A DNA stretch of 64,000 nucleotides from Mesodorylaimus sp. YZB2_4 (GCA_030248295.1 JASANH010001727.1:124001-188000), one strand, 5' to 3'. Positions 1 through 12,123 are shown, counted from the first letter of the stretch. Made by a program: numbers and translations. Notes: a model not told the origin generated them from the sequence alone.

Positions 1-3000
1 ATTATAAAACTAATTGCTGACTTAATCTCTTCGCCGCCATTCGGAACTAAAAATCGCGCCAGGCACATATCATCTTGCGTAAGCAAATTTCGATCAACGG
101 CCCGTTGGATATCCTTCAAACCTTCGCCAGTATAGCACGATGTGAGGATCACATTCTCGTGCAATGGTTCGCCTAGTTTTTCTATACTAAAAACCAAAAT
201 GATGGTTTATATAGCCAAGGTTACAGCGAAACTGGAAAGTTCGATTTGTTATAAATGACAGCGAGCGAAAGCACGGATAACTGTTTTATGATGCGAAACA
301 AGTAGCAGCCTTAGGCAGGATGAGATATAGATAAGGTATCCACATACTGTATATCCAATGATGGATAAGATATCCGTATATATCCTACTTATCAATGGAT
401 ATGATATCCATATATCCTACATAAAATAGAAAAAATATTCATATATATCCGACATATAATGGATAATATATCCACATATATCCAACATAATGGATAAGAC
501 AGCCAAATATATCCTACATGTTATGGATAAGATGCATATATATCCTCTATATAATGTATAAGATATATATATATACCCTACATATATATCCAGAAAAAGA
601 TAAAATATCCAATATCCACAAAAAAAAAATACCCCCAAAAAAATAAAAAACATATATATCCGACATATAATGGATAATATATCCAACATATGGATAAGAT
701 ATCCATATATATCCTACATAAAATGGATAAGATATATATATATATATCCTACATATATATCCAACAAAATGGATAAGATATCCATATATATCTGTAATGG
801 ATAAGATGTCCATATCTCATAAAAGCCATAGGATAAGATATCAAAAAGAGAATCGAATTAGCCATTTTCCTGTGCTTAAGAAATTCCCTCGATGCTTTTA
901 GTGCACTGTAGGCACGGCGAAGCTGCTTCTCCTACATTGCGGCCTCTTACTCTCGAACCAAATCGATCTTATTCCACACTTCGATCATTGTATCGAACAA
1001 TTCTTTGGGCAGATCTAGTGATCTCAGCGTGTCCAAAACTGTGTTCTTTTGAGCGACTCGATCAGGATGACTCATATCGCGAATATGAATCACTTGCTTC
1101 TGAAATAGAATTTTCTTTTCCAATTAAACTTAGTAGCCTGTCCAATCTGATTTTCTAAAACTTTTTGTGCATTTCGGCATTCCAGCAAATTTCGTTCCAA
1201 CAGCTAAGCCAGCAATCACGCGTGCTCACCAGCGTGTGGACTGGCCGCAAGGAACCACGCGTGCGCACCAGCCTGTGTCTTTAGCAGCTCCGCACGGTTG
1301 GAGCTGCTAAAGACACAGGGATGTACAGGAGAGGAATGATTTACTTCACCACCGCACCGGCTGGTCTGCTTCGCAACCTCATCGCTCACTGGCCGCCTCC
1401 CCTACTCATTGTCAGCAACGACGAGCAAATTCGTCAAGACCAAATCAGTTTATGCAAATCGAACTTTTGAATTTCCCGCGCAAGCCAGGGCGCTACTGAA
1501 CTGCGTGCTTATTTTCAAGCTTTTTAAAAACTGAATGGCTCTATCAGTCGTGCAGACCACAGCATGAGGGAAAGGATTATCGATTTCTACTGGCTGCGAG
1601 ACATCATCAATTCTGTTGCTTCGGCTGTCAATATAGCTTGCAGGACTCGCCTAGCTCCAGTCAAAGGGTTCGTTCCACCGACATTCTTCGTCGGGGCCCG
1701 ACGGGAGTGTTGCACCAGCCAACACAACCAATAGGGACTCACCGAATATCTAACATCGTCCAGCATGGCTGTGAATGCGGCCACCAGATTGGTTGGTATA
1801 TTGGATATGAATCCGATGGTATCGGCGAATAGTACATTCATTCGCGACGGCAGCACTGCCTCGTGCACACTGACGGCCAACGTGGCGAATAGTCTATTCT
1901 CCGGGATCAACTTCTTGTCCTGCGTTAGACAACGAATGAGAGACGTCTTGCCTGAAACAAATCGATCGATCAATAGTCACGAGCAGACACACACAATCAA
2001 GACTGACCCCTCATTTCAGACACTGCAGACTTGAACGCTATCACGTCTGGAAATGAAAATTTTAGGAAAAGATGGCATTTATTGGTTTCTCGAACTCTAG
2101 GCCCCTCAAAATTTAAATATCAGTGGCTAACGGGCTGCAATTGGGGCTGCTTCCAAGAGCGGCCCTGCTTTTATGACGCCGGCAAGTGATCAATTTTCAA
2201 ATCGGCCTACAGACATTTTGAGAACACAAATACCTTTTCTACAATTTTGCTCGCGTTGGACAGGGAACTCTTTTCTAAACGTCCAAATTCTAGGAATTTC
2301 TCAACAATTTTCCTCGCCCGCCTTGACCTGGACTTCTTAAAAAAACAGGTGTCCGTTTGAAGCTGATCTCCCTTAAAAACATCCCCACTCAAACTCCCTT
2401 CGCCTCGACCCACTGATATGAGAAACGAGGAAACCAAACTACCGAAGCAGAGTTTCAATTCAATTTGAATCATTTTATCTAATTTCTGGCAGTTTATAGT
2501 AAAAAACATGAAAACTTCAAATTTAAATAAAGGCGGGAACATTTGATTACCTGCATTCGTATATCCGACTACTGATACTACTGGCGAATGATCCTTCGTC
2601 CTCTTTATCCTCGAAGTTTGTTTCTGACTTTTCACTTTCTCTAATTGCAATCGTAATGATATTTCTCGCGCCTGAAATATATTTGCATCAGCCCCAGCCT
2701 CAGGTTAGACGACTTCAGACCCAGAGCAGACCAAACCCCAATTTTCCATTATTATCCGCGTAAAATACATCAAAACCTTATGCCTTAGCGGGAATCGAAC
2801 CCGCGCTACTGTACCCGCATTATCATCTTGTGATCATCAGTGAACACGGCACTGCCAAGCATGTTGACCGACCCACTGTCGAGTGCCTTCGAGTCCGCAT
2901 CCCAAGCGTGAGTTCGGCCTAAACGAATTCTGAAACAAGAATGGAGACCATTTATGACATGAGCTGATTCTTAAACAAACCCAGTTCGCCATCACAGCCA

Positions 3001-4930
3001 CTCCTGGGGGCCCCGACTACTGGGGAATGAGGGGTACCGCAATACAAAACCTCAGTCCAATAACCATTAATCCTTCATGTACTTCACTTTCAGCGAGCTG
3101 TGAAGGAAAGGTACGACGGAACCCAATTTTACCAGGTGCTGCACACTTTACACTTCACTGCACTGTGCGCACAGGCAAACAGCAACGTGGTAAAATTGAG
3201 TTTCGCATCTTTTCTTCACAGCCTTTGGCGTTTGTAAATATTATACTATACAGTAAAGGAGTTCCCAACCCAGTTGTTTCTACAAAGAGAACCCGATTTC
3301 TACTCGAACTGCCCACTTTACTCACTTCAAATATTGAAGTTCAGCCATAGCCACTTGCAATTTGGCTTCTTTCGTGTTGGCGTATGTGCGAAATATTTCC
3401 AGAACCAAAGTATGCCTGAAACACAAACTACTGAGGACACAACCACCGGCAACGGGACCACACGTAACAGTTCATCTACCTTAAAATTGACCATCACCTG
3501 AAACCTAGTTTTACCACAAGTCAGAGCGATTGACTATATCTGAAACTATTATCTACCCATTCAGGTAAAAGTAAGTTTCAGCTACGAGTTCGACGCTGAA
3601 CCCACCTGTCATAGATGGGCAGACGCATAGCATCGTAGAGAATGGCATATTGTGAAGGTTTCAGTGCTCCGAGATTGACGAAAACGCAGGTATGCTTTCG
3701 ATTTTGCCCAATTCGAGACGACAGCATCTCCAAATTTCCCGAGCCGAATAATCGCGGAGACAGGGTCGACGGGGATTTGACAGCGACTGTGAGCACTTCG
3801 GATACACGCCAGTTGGGGAGGCTTTCGACCAGAGCTTTGGCTGAAATAAATAAAAGCAATGTTGATCTTCAGGCGCAACATACTCGTATTGTGCCCCCCC
3901 CCCTATTTGCTTCATGCGAACAGCCGAAATTATGGTGTTCACGGGTTTCTATGTTGCGCATGGAGATGTGAGTTTAGAATGCAATTCAGTCTCCTCCTTT
4001 CACGTCTCAAAATCAACGTAAGCATGCCGAACTGTCAGTTTAAATTTCGCGCACTTTTGCATGCTTATATCAGGGCATAGTGGGCAGTATCTGTCATTCT
4101 GGAACGTGCGCATGCTGCAATCATCAGACGAAAATCCAGTAAATGTTTGTGAAACCCAACAAAACGGAAATGAGATTATACTTTTCGATGTTCTAAATTC
4201 CTAGTTCGAAGAATAAAATGTGCGCAGTACTTCAATTTAAATTATTTAAAATTTTGTTGAGAACTTAAAAAGCAAAAGTATTGTTTTTTTAGCTTTTTCC
4301 ATGTATTAGATAAGTCTAGATGCTAAAGTTTGATGAACACAAAAACTCACGATTTTCACGCCATTGTTCAACAAAAGGTTGGCGACAATAAAATAATTTA
4401 CCGTTTCTCTCAATCCATCACCTTATAACCTGATGTGAGGTGGGGTCCCTCACATAGGTGGCCTAGACAACCCTGTCATGGAGCCCCCCTAACCAGACAT
4501 GGTAGTCATGGCATGATCAGGACACCTGGCACCCCCCCCTCCCTGGCGATTCACTCGATCCTATGCCTCCTAATGATTACATATTTCAAAAATGACCCGT
4601 TTTCTCGTTTTCCATTTTAATTCTTGTGTCACGACGGCCAAAAACCTCAAATACTGTACCTTCCTCGACCAATAATCTCAAAGTTTCTTCTTCATGTTTA
4701 TTCGGTCCGAATATAAGTTTGGGTTGAATGACAGCCACCGAATGGCCCGCACCAGCTAACAGGCCAGTTGTGAAAATATTCCTCACAAACCGTTGATATT
4801 CTCTTTCTTCTGGCGCTCCCTCCTCAACATCATCGCGACGAGCGGCACTGAAACTCATCAGCCGACACGAACCCGACCATCGAAGTTGGAAAATGGAAGT
4901 GTAAAGACTATGAAAAAGTGCCCTCGCCAT
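1..4930 (-). CDS. GTPBP6: HflX/GTPBP6-family mitochondrial GTPase (3' end beyond window)
   Basis: The family acts on ribosomes; animal GTPBP6 works in mitochondrial ribosome assembly and recycling. Exons that keep frame are 4660-4930, 3606-3840, 3326-3415, 2551-2671, 1743-1951, 951-1099 and 1-186, the last running off the window. One further exon must lie between 2672 and 3325; an acceptor near 2936 with fitting phase is a weak candidate. Seen: an N-terminal HflX domain (AGHSVAVIQPKL, LFGSGN, EIFRTYANTKEAKLQVA), a basic coiled stretch, then G1 VVGYTNAGKTS split by an intron, LFATL as switch I, G3 DTIGF, IRDMSHPD, G4 WNKID and a G5-like TSCYTGEG. The chosen start gives a basic, hydrophobic N terminus resembling a mitochondrial targeting signal, but an acceptor at 4941 makes an upstream exon possible. 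Family assignment is strong; the missing middle exon is the main gap. Confidence 0.88.
320..835. repeat. AT-rich minisatellite in GTPBP6-like intron
   Basis: About 15 diverged tandem copies of a roughly 30-35-bp unit built on GGATAAGATATCCATATATATCC followed by TACATA and a short AT run. Each unit is itself partly palindromic (GGATA...TATCC). The array lies entirely in the intron between the exons at 1-186 and 951-1099. Open frames over it on the minus strand are low-complexity Tyr/Ile strings and not genes. Confidence 0.9.
2779..2802 (-). other. tRNA T-arm/B-box-like fragment
   Basis: The minus strand reads GCGGGTTCGATTCCCGC, a perfect T-arm stem with a Pol III B-box loop. I see no matching acceptor stem or anticodon arm next to it. 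It is therefore a tRNA-derived fragment in the GTPBP6-like gene and not a tRNA gene. Confidence 0.5.
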
Positions 4931-5177
4931 CACACAGGCCCTAAAACACAAGAAACAGGTTTGAATTCGAATGAGCTATAATTGGCAGAAAATGGCATAA
5001 TTCAAGCGAATTCCAAGCTATAACTTCAGAAACGTAGTAAAACTATATTTTATTGTTGACTAATTGAAATAGGAAATGTGGATAGTGGCTGTGCAAATAT
5101 GGTGTCAACATAAATAACAATTCCAGTCAGGTTATAGATGCCCATGCGCGATAGAAACATACACAAATCCCGCCCCT

Positions 5178-7788
5178 TTAAAAATATGGGCGTATTTCGG
5201 GATCGCTAACATGCAATTCTCCTTTGTTTATCAAAGCGCGAATACGACGATGAAAAAAGAAATGCTGATCGTAAGCTTTCTGATCTTCGAAATCGCGCAA
5301 GCAGATATCGCACCAATGAACTGGATCCGATTTATCATTTCTTGCCAGTCGACGACTGATATCGTGCACATTCTCGCAATGATCTTGCATGTCCAACCGA
5401 CAATTGAATGTTAGCTGGCATCCGCGACAATGATATTTCTCGAATGGCATGGCCCGCGCGGCACGGAAAAAGTCGTCGGTCGTAAAACGAGGACCGAACA
5501 TTTCGTTGAGAGGAGGATATGCAGCATTGCCCTGAAAAAAGGGTATTTCAGCCATGACTGCGGGATAAACAGAACCATGGAAATTTGAAGACAGACTTTC
5601 TGTAAGGGTCGACCCATACAAATCTTAACTTGACCCCATGATTTTTGTGCTTAGTATAATGTACCCCATGAGTGTATGGCGACGCGAAAGTCAAAAATGT
5701 TTTTCACCCCCACACTCCTTATGGAAATTCACATAAAAACGTGTTGCTTGGGTGACATCGGCCATATCTTCCTAGCCCTTGGTCGCATAAGGGTCTAAAA
5801 TATATCAAAATGACAGCAAGATGATGAGCTATCGAGTACTTTCAAAAAAATTTTCCTTGGTCCTATCATTCGTGAGATATTCCCGCCTGAAGTGAAAATT
5901 CAAAATTTTCGAAAAACTCGAAATAGGAAAACGAAACCCTCCTCAAAATTCCAACACACAGTATGCGGCCCTTGGTATCCGCTTTCAGAAAATATGGTAA
6001 GTGAATATACTGTACTTTGTCAAGACATATTAGGGTCAAAATGGCAAAAAACAACCAAAATTCTTGGCCATGATTTTATTTCTCGATCTTTCGGATTTGA
6101 TCGGAGGCTTTTATCAACACTGGAAATGGCCTATCATTTAGAGCAGTCAAACTTCTACAAAAATAGTCCCGGTTGTCATATGTTTAGAAGTCACAAAGAA
6201 CCGAGTACAGGGCGTGTATTTCTAAAGTGTGCGAATTGCAGATTGCAACGCGTCTGCGACTGTTTTCGAGGGTCTGCGACCACACGCTTTCGTTGCGGTT
6301 GCAAAAAGTCGCAGACGCGTCGCAAGCCAGACCACCTTAGAAATGTTAGGCTTTCTAAATAAACGTCCTGTACGATGTTCTATGTGACTTCTGCACACGG
6401 GACAGGCCCATTTTTATAGCATTTTTCCAACTCTACAGGATAACCCGAACCTAGGAGCGATTTCTACTAAAGCCTGTGATCAAAATAAAAAATCGAGGCA
6501 ATAAATCTCAACATGTCAAGACAGAGTATGTAACAAACAGTGTCTACACTTTCTGAAAGCGGGTATCAAGGTGCACATGTGGTGAAGTTATGAGGGATAT
6601 TTCGCTTTTCGATTTATTCGCACAGGCATGTGCAGAAAATTTTGAATTTTGACGTTAGGCGGGAATATTTCGCCAACGGTAGGATGTAGGAAGAATTTTT
6701 AAAAAAGCATTCGATAGCTTATTATCTTGCGGCCATTAGGATATATTCTAGATCACTCCAGGACCAAGGGTTGGGGAGATATGGCCAATATCGCCCAAGC
6801 AACACGTTTTTATGTGTATTTCCGTTAAGAGGGGGTGAGAAAAAGAAAAAGGCTCATGACTTTTGCGTCACCGTAATACTCTCGCGGAGTACTTACAAGC
6901 AAAAAAAGTCATGGGGTTAAAATCTTTACTCGGCAAGGTCTTAGTCGACCCTTCACCGACCGACTCTGTCTTCAATTTTTGATAAATTTGAACTACAGTA
7001 GAAGACCAGAAAAAAGGTTCTGAATGATAAAAAATTCACCGCTTACAACAGGCGATTTTTAAAAACCAAAACCGTCTTACCTGCATTAAAGGTTCGTTAT
7101 TTTCGTCTTGCAAAACTTTGATTAAAACCGAAGCAACCGTGTGACTTTCGTCCTTTTTCGTTTGCGAACTGCGTCCACTCGAGGGAAGTGGACGTCGTTT
7201 GACTCGCGAAGAGGGCAGTCGGCTGCTTGGCGGTGTTCCTCGATACTGATCATCGTAACTTTCATCGAGATATTCCACATTGCCCGACACGCCCGATTCC
7301 ATGGTCACATTTGCCGAAGCGTGGGCGCTTGTGACGGCTTCGTATGCTTGCTCGATTTCATTCGGATCGCGAACGTGCGTTTTTAAGTGCTTTTTTAAAT
7401 TTCCTTTTAATCGGCACGCTTTACCGCAATATGGGCAAACGAATGGTTGCTCCCCGGAATGAATACTTCGATGTTCGAAAAGATTCGATTTGAAACGAAA
7501 CGCTTTGTGACAAATTTCGCATTCGAATGGTTTCTTATCAGTGTGAATGATCGAATGTTGAACTAATCCTTTCGTTGTTAGAAAAACTTTAAAACAAACG
7601 GCGCATTGATGACCACCGCCGTGATAATTGCCGGGTGTGCCGTCGTGATCGTTCGGCGATGTTTCGGAATACATTCCTCGAATATCGTCATCCATCGGTT
7701 CGTCGTCGCTACTTCCATGGGTGGCCATCGGAACTGTATCTACGGCTGCCGATTGTCGTCCTCGGGACGGTTTTGCACGAGCGTACAT
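5178..7788 (-). CDS. C2H2 zinc-finger protein, five fingers, two exons
   Basis: Exon 1 is 7081-7788 and exon 2 is 5178-5531, joined in phase 0 to give 353 residues. Three consecutive fingers lie at about residues 62-82 (CAVCFKVF), 90-110 (CEICHKAF) and 118-138 (CPYCGKAC), with HTDKKPF and HSGEQPF linkers of the TGEKP type, which is typical of DNA-binding arrays. An acidic N terminus (SSDDEPMDDD) precedes them, and a Ser/Arg-rich stretch around SSRVKRRPLPSS could hold a nuclear localisation signal. Exon 2 adds two isolated fingers near 271-292 (CRGCQLTF) and 310-330 (CDICLRDF). The role is inferred to be a nuclear transcriptional regulator; I do not recognise the family. The only intron holds a huge palindrome (5606-6951). 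An ATG in good context starts the protein. Confidence 0.85.
5606..6951. mobile_element. 1.35-kb foldback (palindromic) element
   Basis: The left arm runs from 5606 (GGGTCGAC) and the right arm ends at 6951 with its reverse complement. Matching blocks pair in order throughout, for example CACATAAAAACGTGTTGCTT near 5730 with the complement near 6810, CCGCTTTCAGAAA near 5980 with its complement near 6560, and GTACAGGGCG near 6210 with GTACAGGACG on the other strand near 6375. The centre, near 6284, is a 19-bp stem (6243-6261 with 6307-6325, one mismatch). Arms are about 640 bp and clearly diverged. No transposase frame is visible. It is probably a non-autonomous foldback or MITE-like insertion. 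Confidence 0.85.
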
Positions 7789-8457
7789 TGAAATGAAAAC
7801 AATTCTTTTCTTGAAGATCTTTTTCGAAAAAATTTATTGTATCAAATTCTAAATTATATTGGCCGAATAAAACAAACAAAACAAAAGTAAAAATAAAATG
7901 AAACTGAAATTAAAAAGACGAAGCGAAGGAAGCTGGGCACACGTACAGTAAGAGACAGCAATTTGGAATGGTTCTCTGCTTATGACAGACTGCGCGGGAA
8001 ATTTTAAATTTTCGGTAGGAGCGATGAACTGTGCCTATGCGAAAAGGCTGTCTGCGAGTAACTAACGCTTGAGTTACGTAGTAGGGCAGGGGAGGGTCAT
8101 CAAGGATTCAGACTTCGCCTTCTCCCCTGATCACTCTCCTATCGATTAAGCCTGATCAGTCAATCATCGAACGACATTTCCATCGACACCCTCGATCGAA
8201 CAATCAACCAGAGTGTCCCCTAGAGAGAGAATCGTCCTCGAAGGCGTCTTCCCATCCATCGAACATCGCAAAATCAACCCGCTATCGATCGCATCATAGA
8301 TAGACCAATCGCTGGAAACCATCATATTCTTCTGACAGGGGACACTCCTCACTGGCCTGGCAGCCACATATGTTACATTCTCGCCACTTTACACCTTTCT
8401 CGCAGGCCCACTGCACTGTTGACACTTTACACCCCTCGCAGCCAATATACACACTGC
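7789..8457. other. Intergenic region between divergent genes
   Basis: This holds the upstream regions of the zinc-finger gene (-) and the small gene at 8458 (+). A GCGCGGGAAATT motif of the dispersed type lies near 7991. I see no TATA box that could be assigned with confidence. Several short antisense frames here do not splice convincingly. Confidence 0.4.
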
Positions 8458-9155
8458 ATGAGCACTGCTGGGCGTGTCTTGTCGATTGACTGCACGCTCA
8501 CGAATGATAATCTTGGCTGCACAAATGTGGGTGCCGTTGCCCGCGCCTGTCACTTCATTGTCATCGCCAGTCGCCCACGAACGTTGGTCTTGTGGCCGCC
8601 AGATGGGTCTGTGTATCGGAATAGCTGCGATAAGACGACCTCCCCAGCTGGAAACTGGTCTCCCGATCTCCCGAACGTCACACAAGAAAGAACCGACAAA
8701 AGCGGCAATCGAATAGAACGAGCGATGGACGAGACCAGGGGTAAGCTTACGATTAGTTTACTCCGCAAACTGACTTCTAGTGTCTTAAACTTACAGGCCC
8801 GACTTCCGATGCCAGTGGCGCGTGGCCGGGTGACCAACCCAGAGAAGATGGTCTCGTTGGATTGATGGTCGACAACGAAGGACTCTATGAGGTGAGTTTG
8901 GTTTGATCCACTCCCTTGTCCTGACTAATCGAGCCTGATTTTCAGGTATCAAAGCTGTCCCTCAAGCTCCCAATGAGAACCCGAGCAGTCAAGCAGCGAA
9001 TAAGGACAAGACTGAATGGCAATCGGCATACAGCCATTGAGCTCCAACTCTGCCGTCGACCATTGGGCGTCTTGGACGAAGTTGCGATCGTCGGTGTGAC
9101 AAGCAGTGACCTCGATTGTGACAACTTGTGTGTGGCCTACCATTGCTTGTATTGA
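8458..9155 (+). CDS. Unrecognised three-exon gene with 55-nt introns
   Basis: Exons are about 8458-8740, 8797-8891 and 8946-9155. The introns are 56 and 54 nt, with donors GTAAGC and GTGAGT, acceptors TTACAG and TTTTCAG, and a branch-point-like CTGACTAAT in the second. Phases fit at both joints (1 then 0), giving roughly 195 residues. The middle is acidic (DNEGLYE) and the end is basic (LPMRTRAVKQRIRTRLNG). I recognise no domain, signal peptide or membrane segment. The start is uncertain; the first ATG in the open frame was used, and an upstream exon is possible. The case rests on the intron signals and not on homology. Confidence 0.4.
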
Positions 9156-10019
9156 TTATGGCAGAGTATGTAGCGTCTGTTGGGTTCCTAGGAGAAGGGT
9201 GGGTAATGGGAGTAAACGGCTCCTTGCTTCGAAAAGCATGATAGCTTGTGAAATGGTGTTGGATGCCATGCCATAGGTTACATGCAGTCTCGAGTCATGG
9301 TAGTAAGCATCATGGGGCTTCAAGACTTAAACCATACCATGTTTGCGTGCGTGCGTGTGATGCTGTATGAACACGAAAAAAACTTGGAACGTCCACAGCC
9401 AGTCAAGATGACTTCAGATAAAAAAGCCAGGTTCTGATGAAATCCTCCTGACCTGATCACGAGCGCAAAGCTCATTTTCAGCCACCAACAACCGCATTTG
9501 CCTTGGCTTGCGCTCGCAAGGTAGGTACCAGGGCCCTGCGCGTTTCTGAGGTAACACGCTTTTCAAGGCGGGTAATCGTTGCTCGTCACTCCCATGACCC
9601 CTTTCTACTCAAAACCCAACAAACTGGCTCGCTGGAGGGGGGTCCAAGTCAAGATTGTCTCTGAAGACATTGTTCTTATTAGATCTGGAACAGGAATGGC
9701 AAGTAATGACATTTGTATTTATTCCCACCAACGACTGCTCAAGATCATGTGTTGAAAAAACTTTCCTATATCGCGTACTGTGGCAAAGCTCGCGATCGCA
9801 GCTCGGAAGCAGTCTGGCCTCACTGCACGATGCCCAAGAATTAAGCACTTCACACTTCTCAGTTATGTGACTCGGTTTAGCATTGAGTTTTCTTTGTCTA
9901 CCTGGGCAAGTCCGTATTTCTAATCGTCGATTGATAAACCTCCGTACTCAAAACGTTGTTCGCCTTCTCGCATAAAGTACCGACTTAAACTTCTAAAACA
10001 AATATTGCTTTGTGATATG
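9156..10019. other. Intergenic, no gene seen
   Basis: No frame with splice support or a family signature was found on either strand. It probably includes the 3' UTR of the gene ending at 9155. Confidence 0.4.
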
Positions 10020-11200
10020 GGTGGAGGGGGGCGGTAGGGCGAAATGTTTTACAGCTTCAGTCTCTTCATTTTCAACTATGCAAAATTTGCTCATTTGAAC
10101 CTATTAGCGGTGAAATCAGATTGCATCGACGTGTGCGATAACTTGGGCAAATCAGAGCGAGCAATTAGGCAGAAATTCCCTCCATCCTGCTCTCACATTG
10201 GGCAAGTGATTTGTCGGCTAATGATCTGGCCAGAATCTTCCCTATACTTAGGTCAGGCAGATTTAATCCTGGCACTCGAAGCACTGATCATCCGCTTCCC
10301 TCAGTAATGAGCGTACATTGCCAGCGACAAACTCGAGTGCGGAAATGACATTAACGTCATTCGATCGAGATCAGACGCAGGAAAATCGTCGATTGTCGGC
10401 CATCTTGGCTCTCATTAACTTGATTATGTCTTAGTTTCTTCTTGTGCTCGTGCTTATAACACAAACCTCCAAATTAGCCCACTCTCCAAAGGAGGGGTCG
10501 AAAATCGGGCGCGAAGATTCTTTGTGGGCAGTCAAGTATTGGGGGGGGGGGGGGAGGTTGGAAGAGAGCTTCCATGTCATATTCTTCATTTCAAACAATG
10601 CAAGATTTCTGTGTTGTCTTTTTCGTGCAAGGACTCCCATCATAAGCGCGCTTGATATTCTTGGAACTCATAACATGCACAAATTGACTTGGAGGTATAA
10701 AAACACAAATTCAGTCAAAGATTTGCTGCTGCAACGAGAAAAAAGAGCAAAAAATTGGACATCTGAAGTTTTCAGATTGTCACGTCAGAAATACTTTCAG
10801 TTTGAGAATCCATGACGGCGGGCAACAGTTTCTTTTGACAAATCACAATGAGAAATTGCCCAGGTGAAACCAGATTGCAGCAAAGTTTTCATGACTTGCC
10901 TCGAGCAATGACAAAACATTCTTGACGGACACACCTCGTCGTCCTCATTAAATGTACACTTGTCATACGTCTTTGTTGATCGACTAAAATAGCTTCGAGG
11001 TGGCACAGCCAGGGGTGAATCTTGGTCATGGAGGCACCCAAAGCACCCATCATCCGTCCTCCGCAATGAATCTTCACTTTTCCGGCCGCAGACTCGAGAT
11101 CGGAAATTAGAATAACGTCATTTGCTTCAAATCAGCTTCAACGACCATCGTTGGCTGTGAAGCAACGCTCTCCTTGACTGGATCATTATGTCTAATTTCT
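10020..11200. repeat. Diverged tandem duplication upstream of the secreted-protein gene
   Basis: Two units align in order, about 10020-10440 and 10535-11200. Shared blocks include TTCATTT...AA(C/A)(T/A)ATGCAA, GTGAAA(T/C)CAGATTGCA, AAGCAC(T/C)(G/C)ATCATCCG, ACTCGAG, AACGTCATT and ATTATGTCTTA/ATTTCTTC. The downstream unit ends about 100 bp before the TATA box at 11299, so only upstream DNA seems duplicated, not the gene. Both copies keep the CRE-like AACGTCAT. A G14 run begins the second unit. Confidence 0.55.
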
Positions 11201-11298
11201 TCGTCGCAACTGCCCTGTGACAACATCTGTGATGTCCGGTAACGTGAAAAATGATTATTCCTGGACGCGCATCCGCTCATTTCGTCCCGATAATCTGG

Positions 11299-11306
11299 TA
11301 TATAAA
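11299..11306 (+). promoter_or_regulatory. TATA box of small secreted-protein gene
   Basis: TATATAAA lies 56 bp before the ATG at 11362, in the window expected for a core promoter with a short 5' leader. Confidence 0.65.
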
Positions 11307-11361
11307 GTGCGTTCTCGTCCCTGTCTCGCCAGTTTTCTTTCCTCGGAGCGACGAGCCAACT

Positions 11362-11949
11362 ATGGAATCTGGAAAAATATATCTGCTTCTCGCGTTCCTG
11401 TTCCTGGCTGCTCCTTTGAGCGAGCCCACCGCCATTCGACTGTCAAGTTTTCTGAGTCAAAAGTGAGAATGTTGTAGGGCTGACTGGGAAGAACGACTGT
11501 GGGAAGCTTGAGGGTCAGGCTTGGGCTTAGAGCAGTCTTCACCAGGGTTGGCACAGATTTTTCGAGATATTTTTTCGGCTGCCTGCCCTCATATTTCTGT
11601 AATACACGGGCAAGACCCAGAAGGCTTGGTAACATAAGGCAGCTTTACTGTACGTGGCTAACCGGCCCAAGGATAAACAATGGCTCTCATAGTCGTCCTT
11701 TTTTCACAGAATATCTAACATCTCTTTAGGTATGGCTTGGGGCCCAAAATTTTCAAATACGCCCAACAATTCTCGAATGTCGAAGGTGGCAACTATCAAT
11801 CGATTTCATCAACCACACTGAGTCCGACCACTCAGACGTATGGAAGAAAACTACCAAAAAAAGGAATTCAGATACGAAGCTTACTATCTGATCGTGTATT
11901 TATAAATTGTTACTTTACACCCATTCAGTGCTTGTATGTTGTAGGCTAA
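11362..11949 (+). CDS. Small secreted protein, two exons
   Basis: Exon 1, 11362-11462, encodes a typical signal peptide: a short charged start, then YLLLAFLFLAAPLS followed by a likely cleavage region near EPTA. Exon 2 starts at 11730 after a TCTCTTTAG acceptor; the phase (2) fits and gives about 106 residues ending at 11949. The mature part is Ser/Thr/Gln-rich in the middle (SISSTTLSPTTQT) followed by a basic RKLPKK segment that could be a processing site. I recognise no family. The gene may continue into a third exon, because the final residues after RKLPKK have no independent support. A clear TATA box precedes it. Secretion is inferred from the signal peptide alone. Confidence 0.6.
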
Positions 11950-12123
11950 GATAAGACGACCCTGGCATGTCACATGCTGACCATCATGAGGTGTGCCAGC
12001 AAAATAGGGTGGCAGAAATTTTTAAACTCTTTATGTCCCCGACATGCTGTATTCTACATAATTTTTGATTTTGTGCAAATACTCCGTCAATTTTGTGAAA
12101 GAAAATATGGGATACGGAAAGTT

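Noticed and set aside
417..813. Open frames of 88-90 codons on the minus strand
   Set aside because: They are translations of the AT-rich minisatellite and give low-complexity Tyr/Ile strings.
892..1158. Plus-strand frame of 88 codons
   Set aside because: It is antisense to the real GTPBP6-like exon at 951-1099, which carries G4 NKID.
2789..2936. Intact tRNA gene
   Set aside because: A good T-arm exists, but there is no matching acceptor stem or anticodon arm.
8164..8837. Minus-strand frames, including a Cys-rich one at about 8294-8490
   Set aside because: They overlap the plus-strand gene, which has two convincing short introns; the minus frames lack a start, signal peptide or fitting splice sites.
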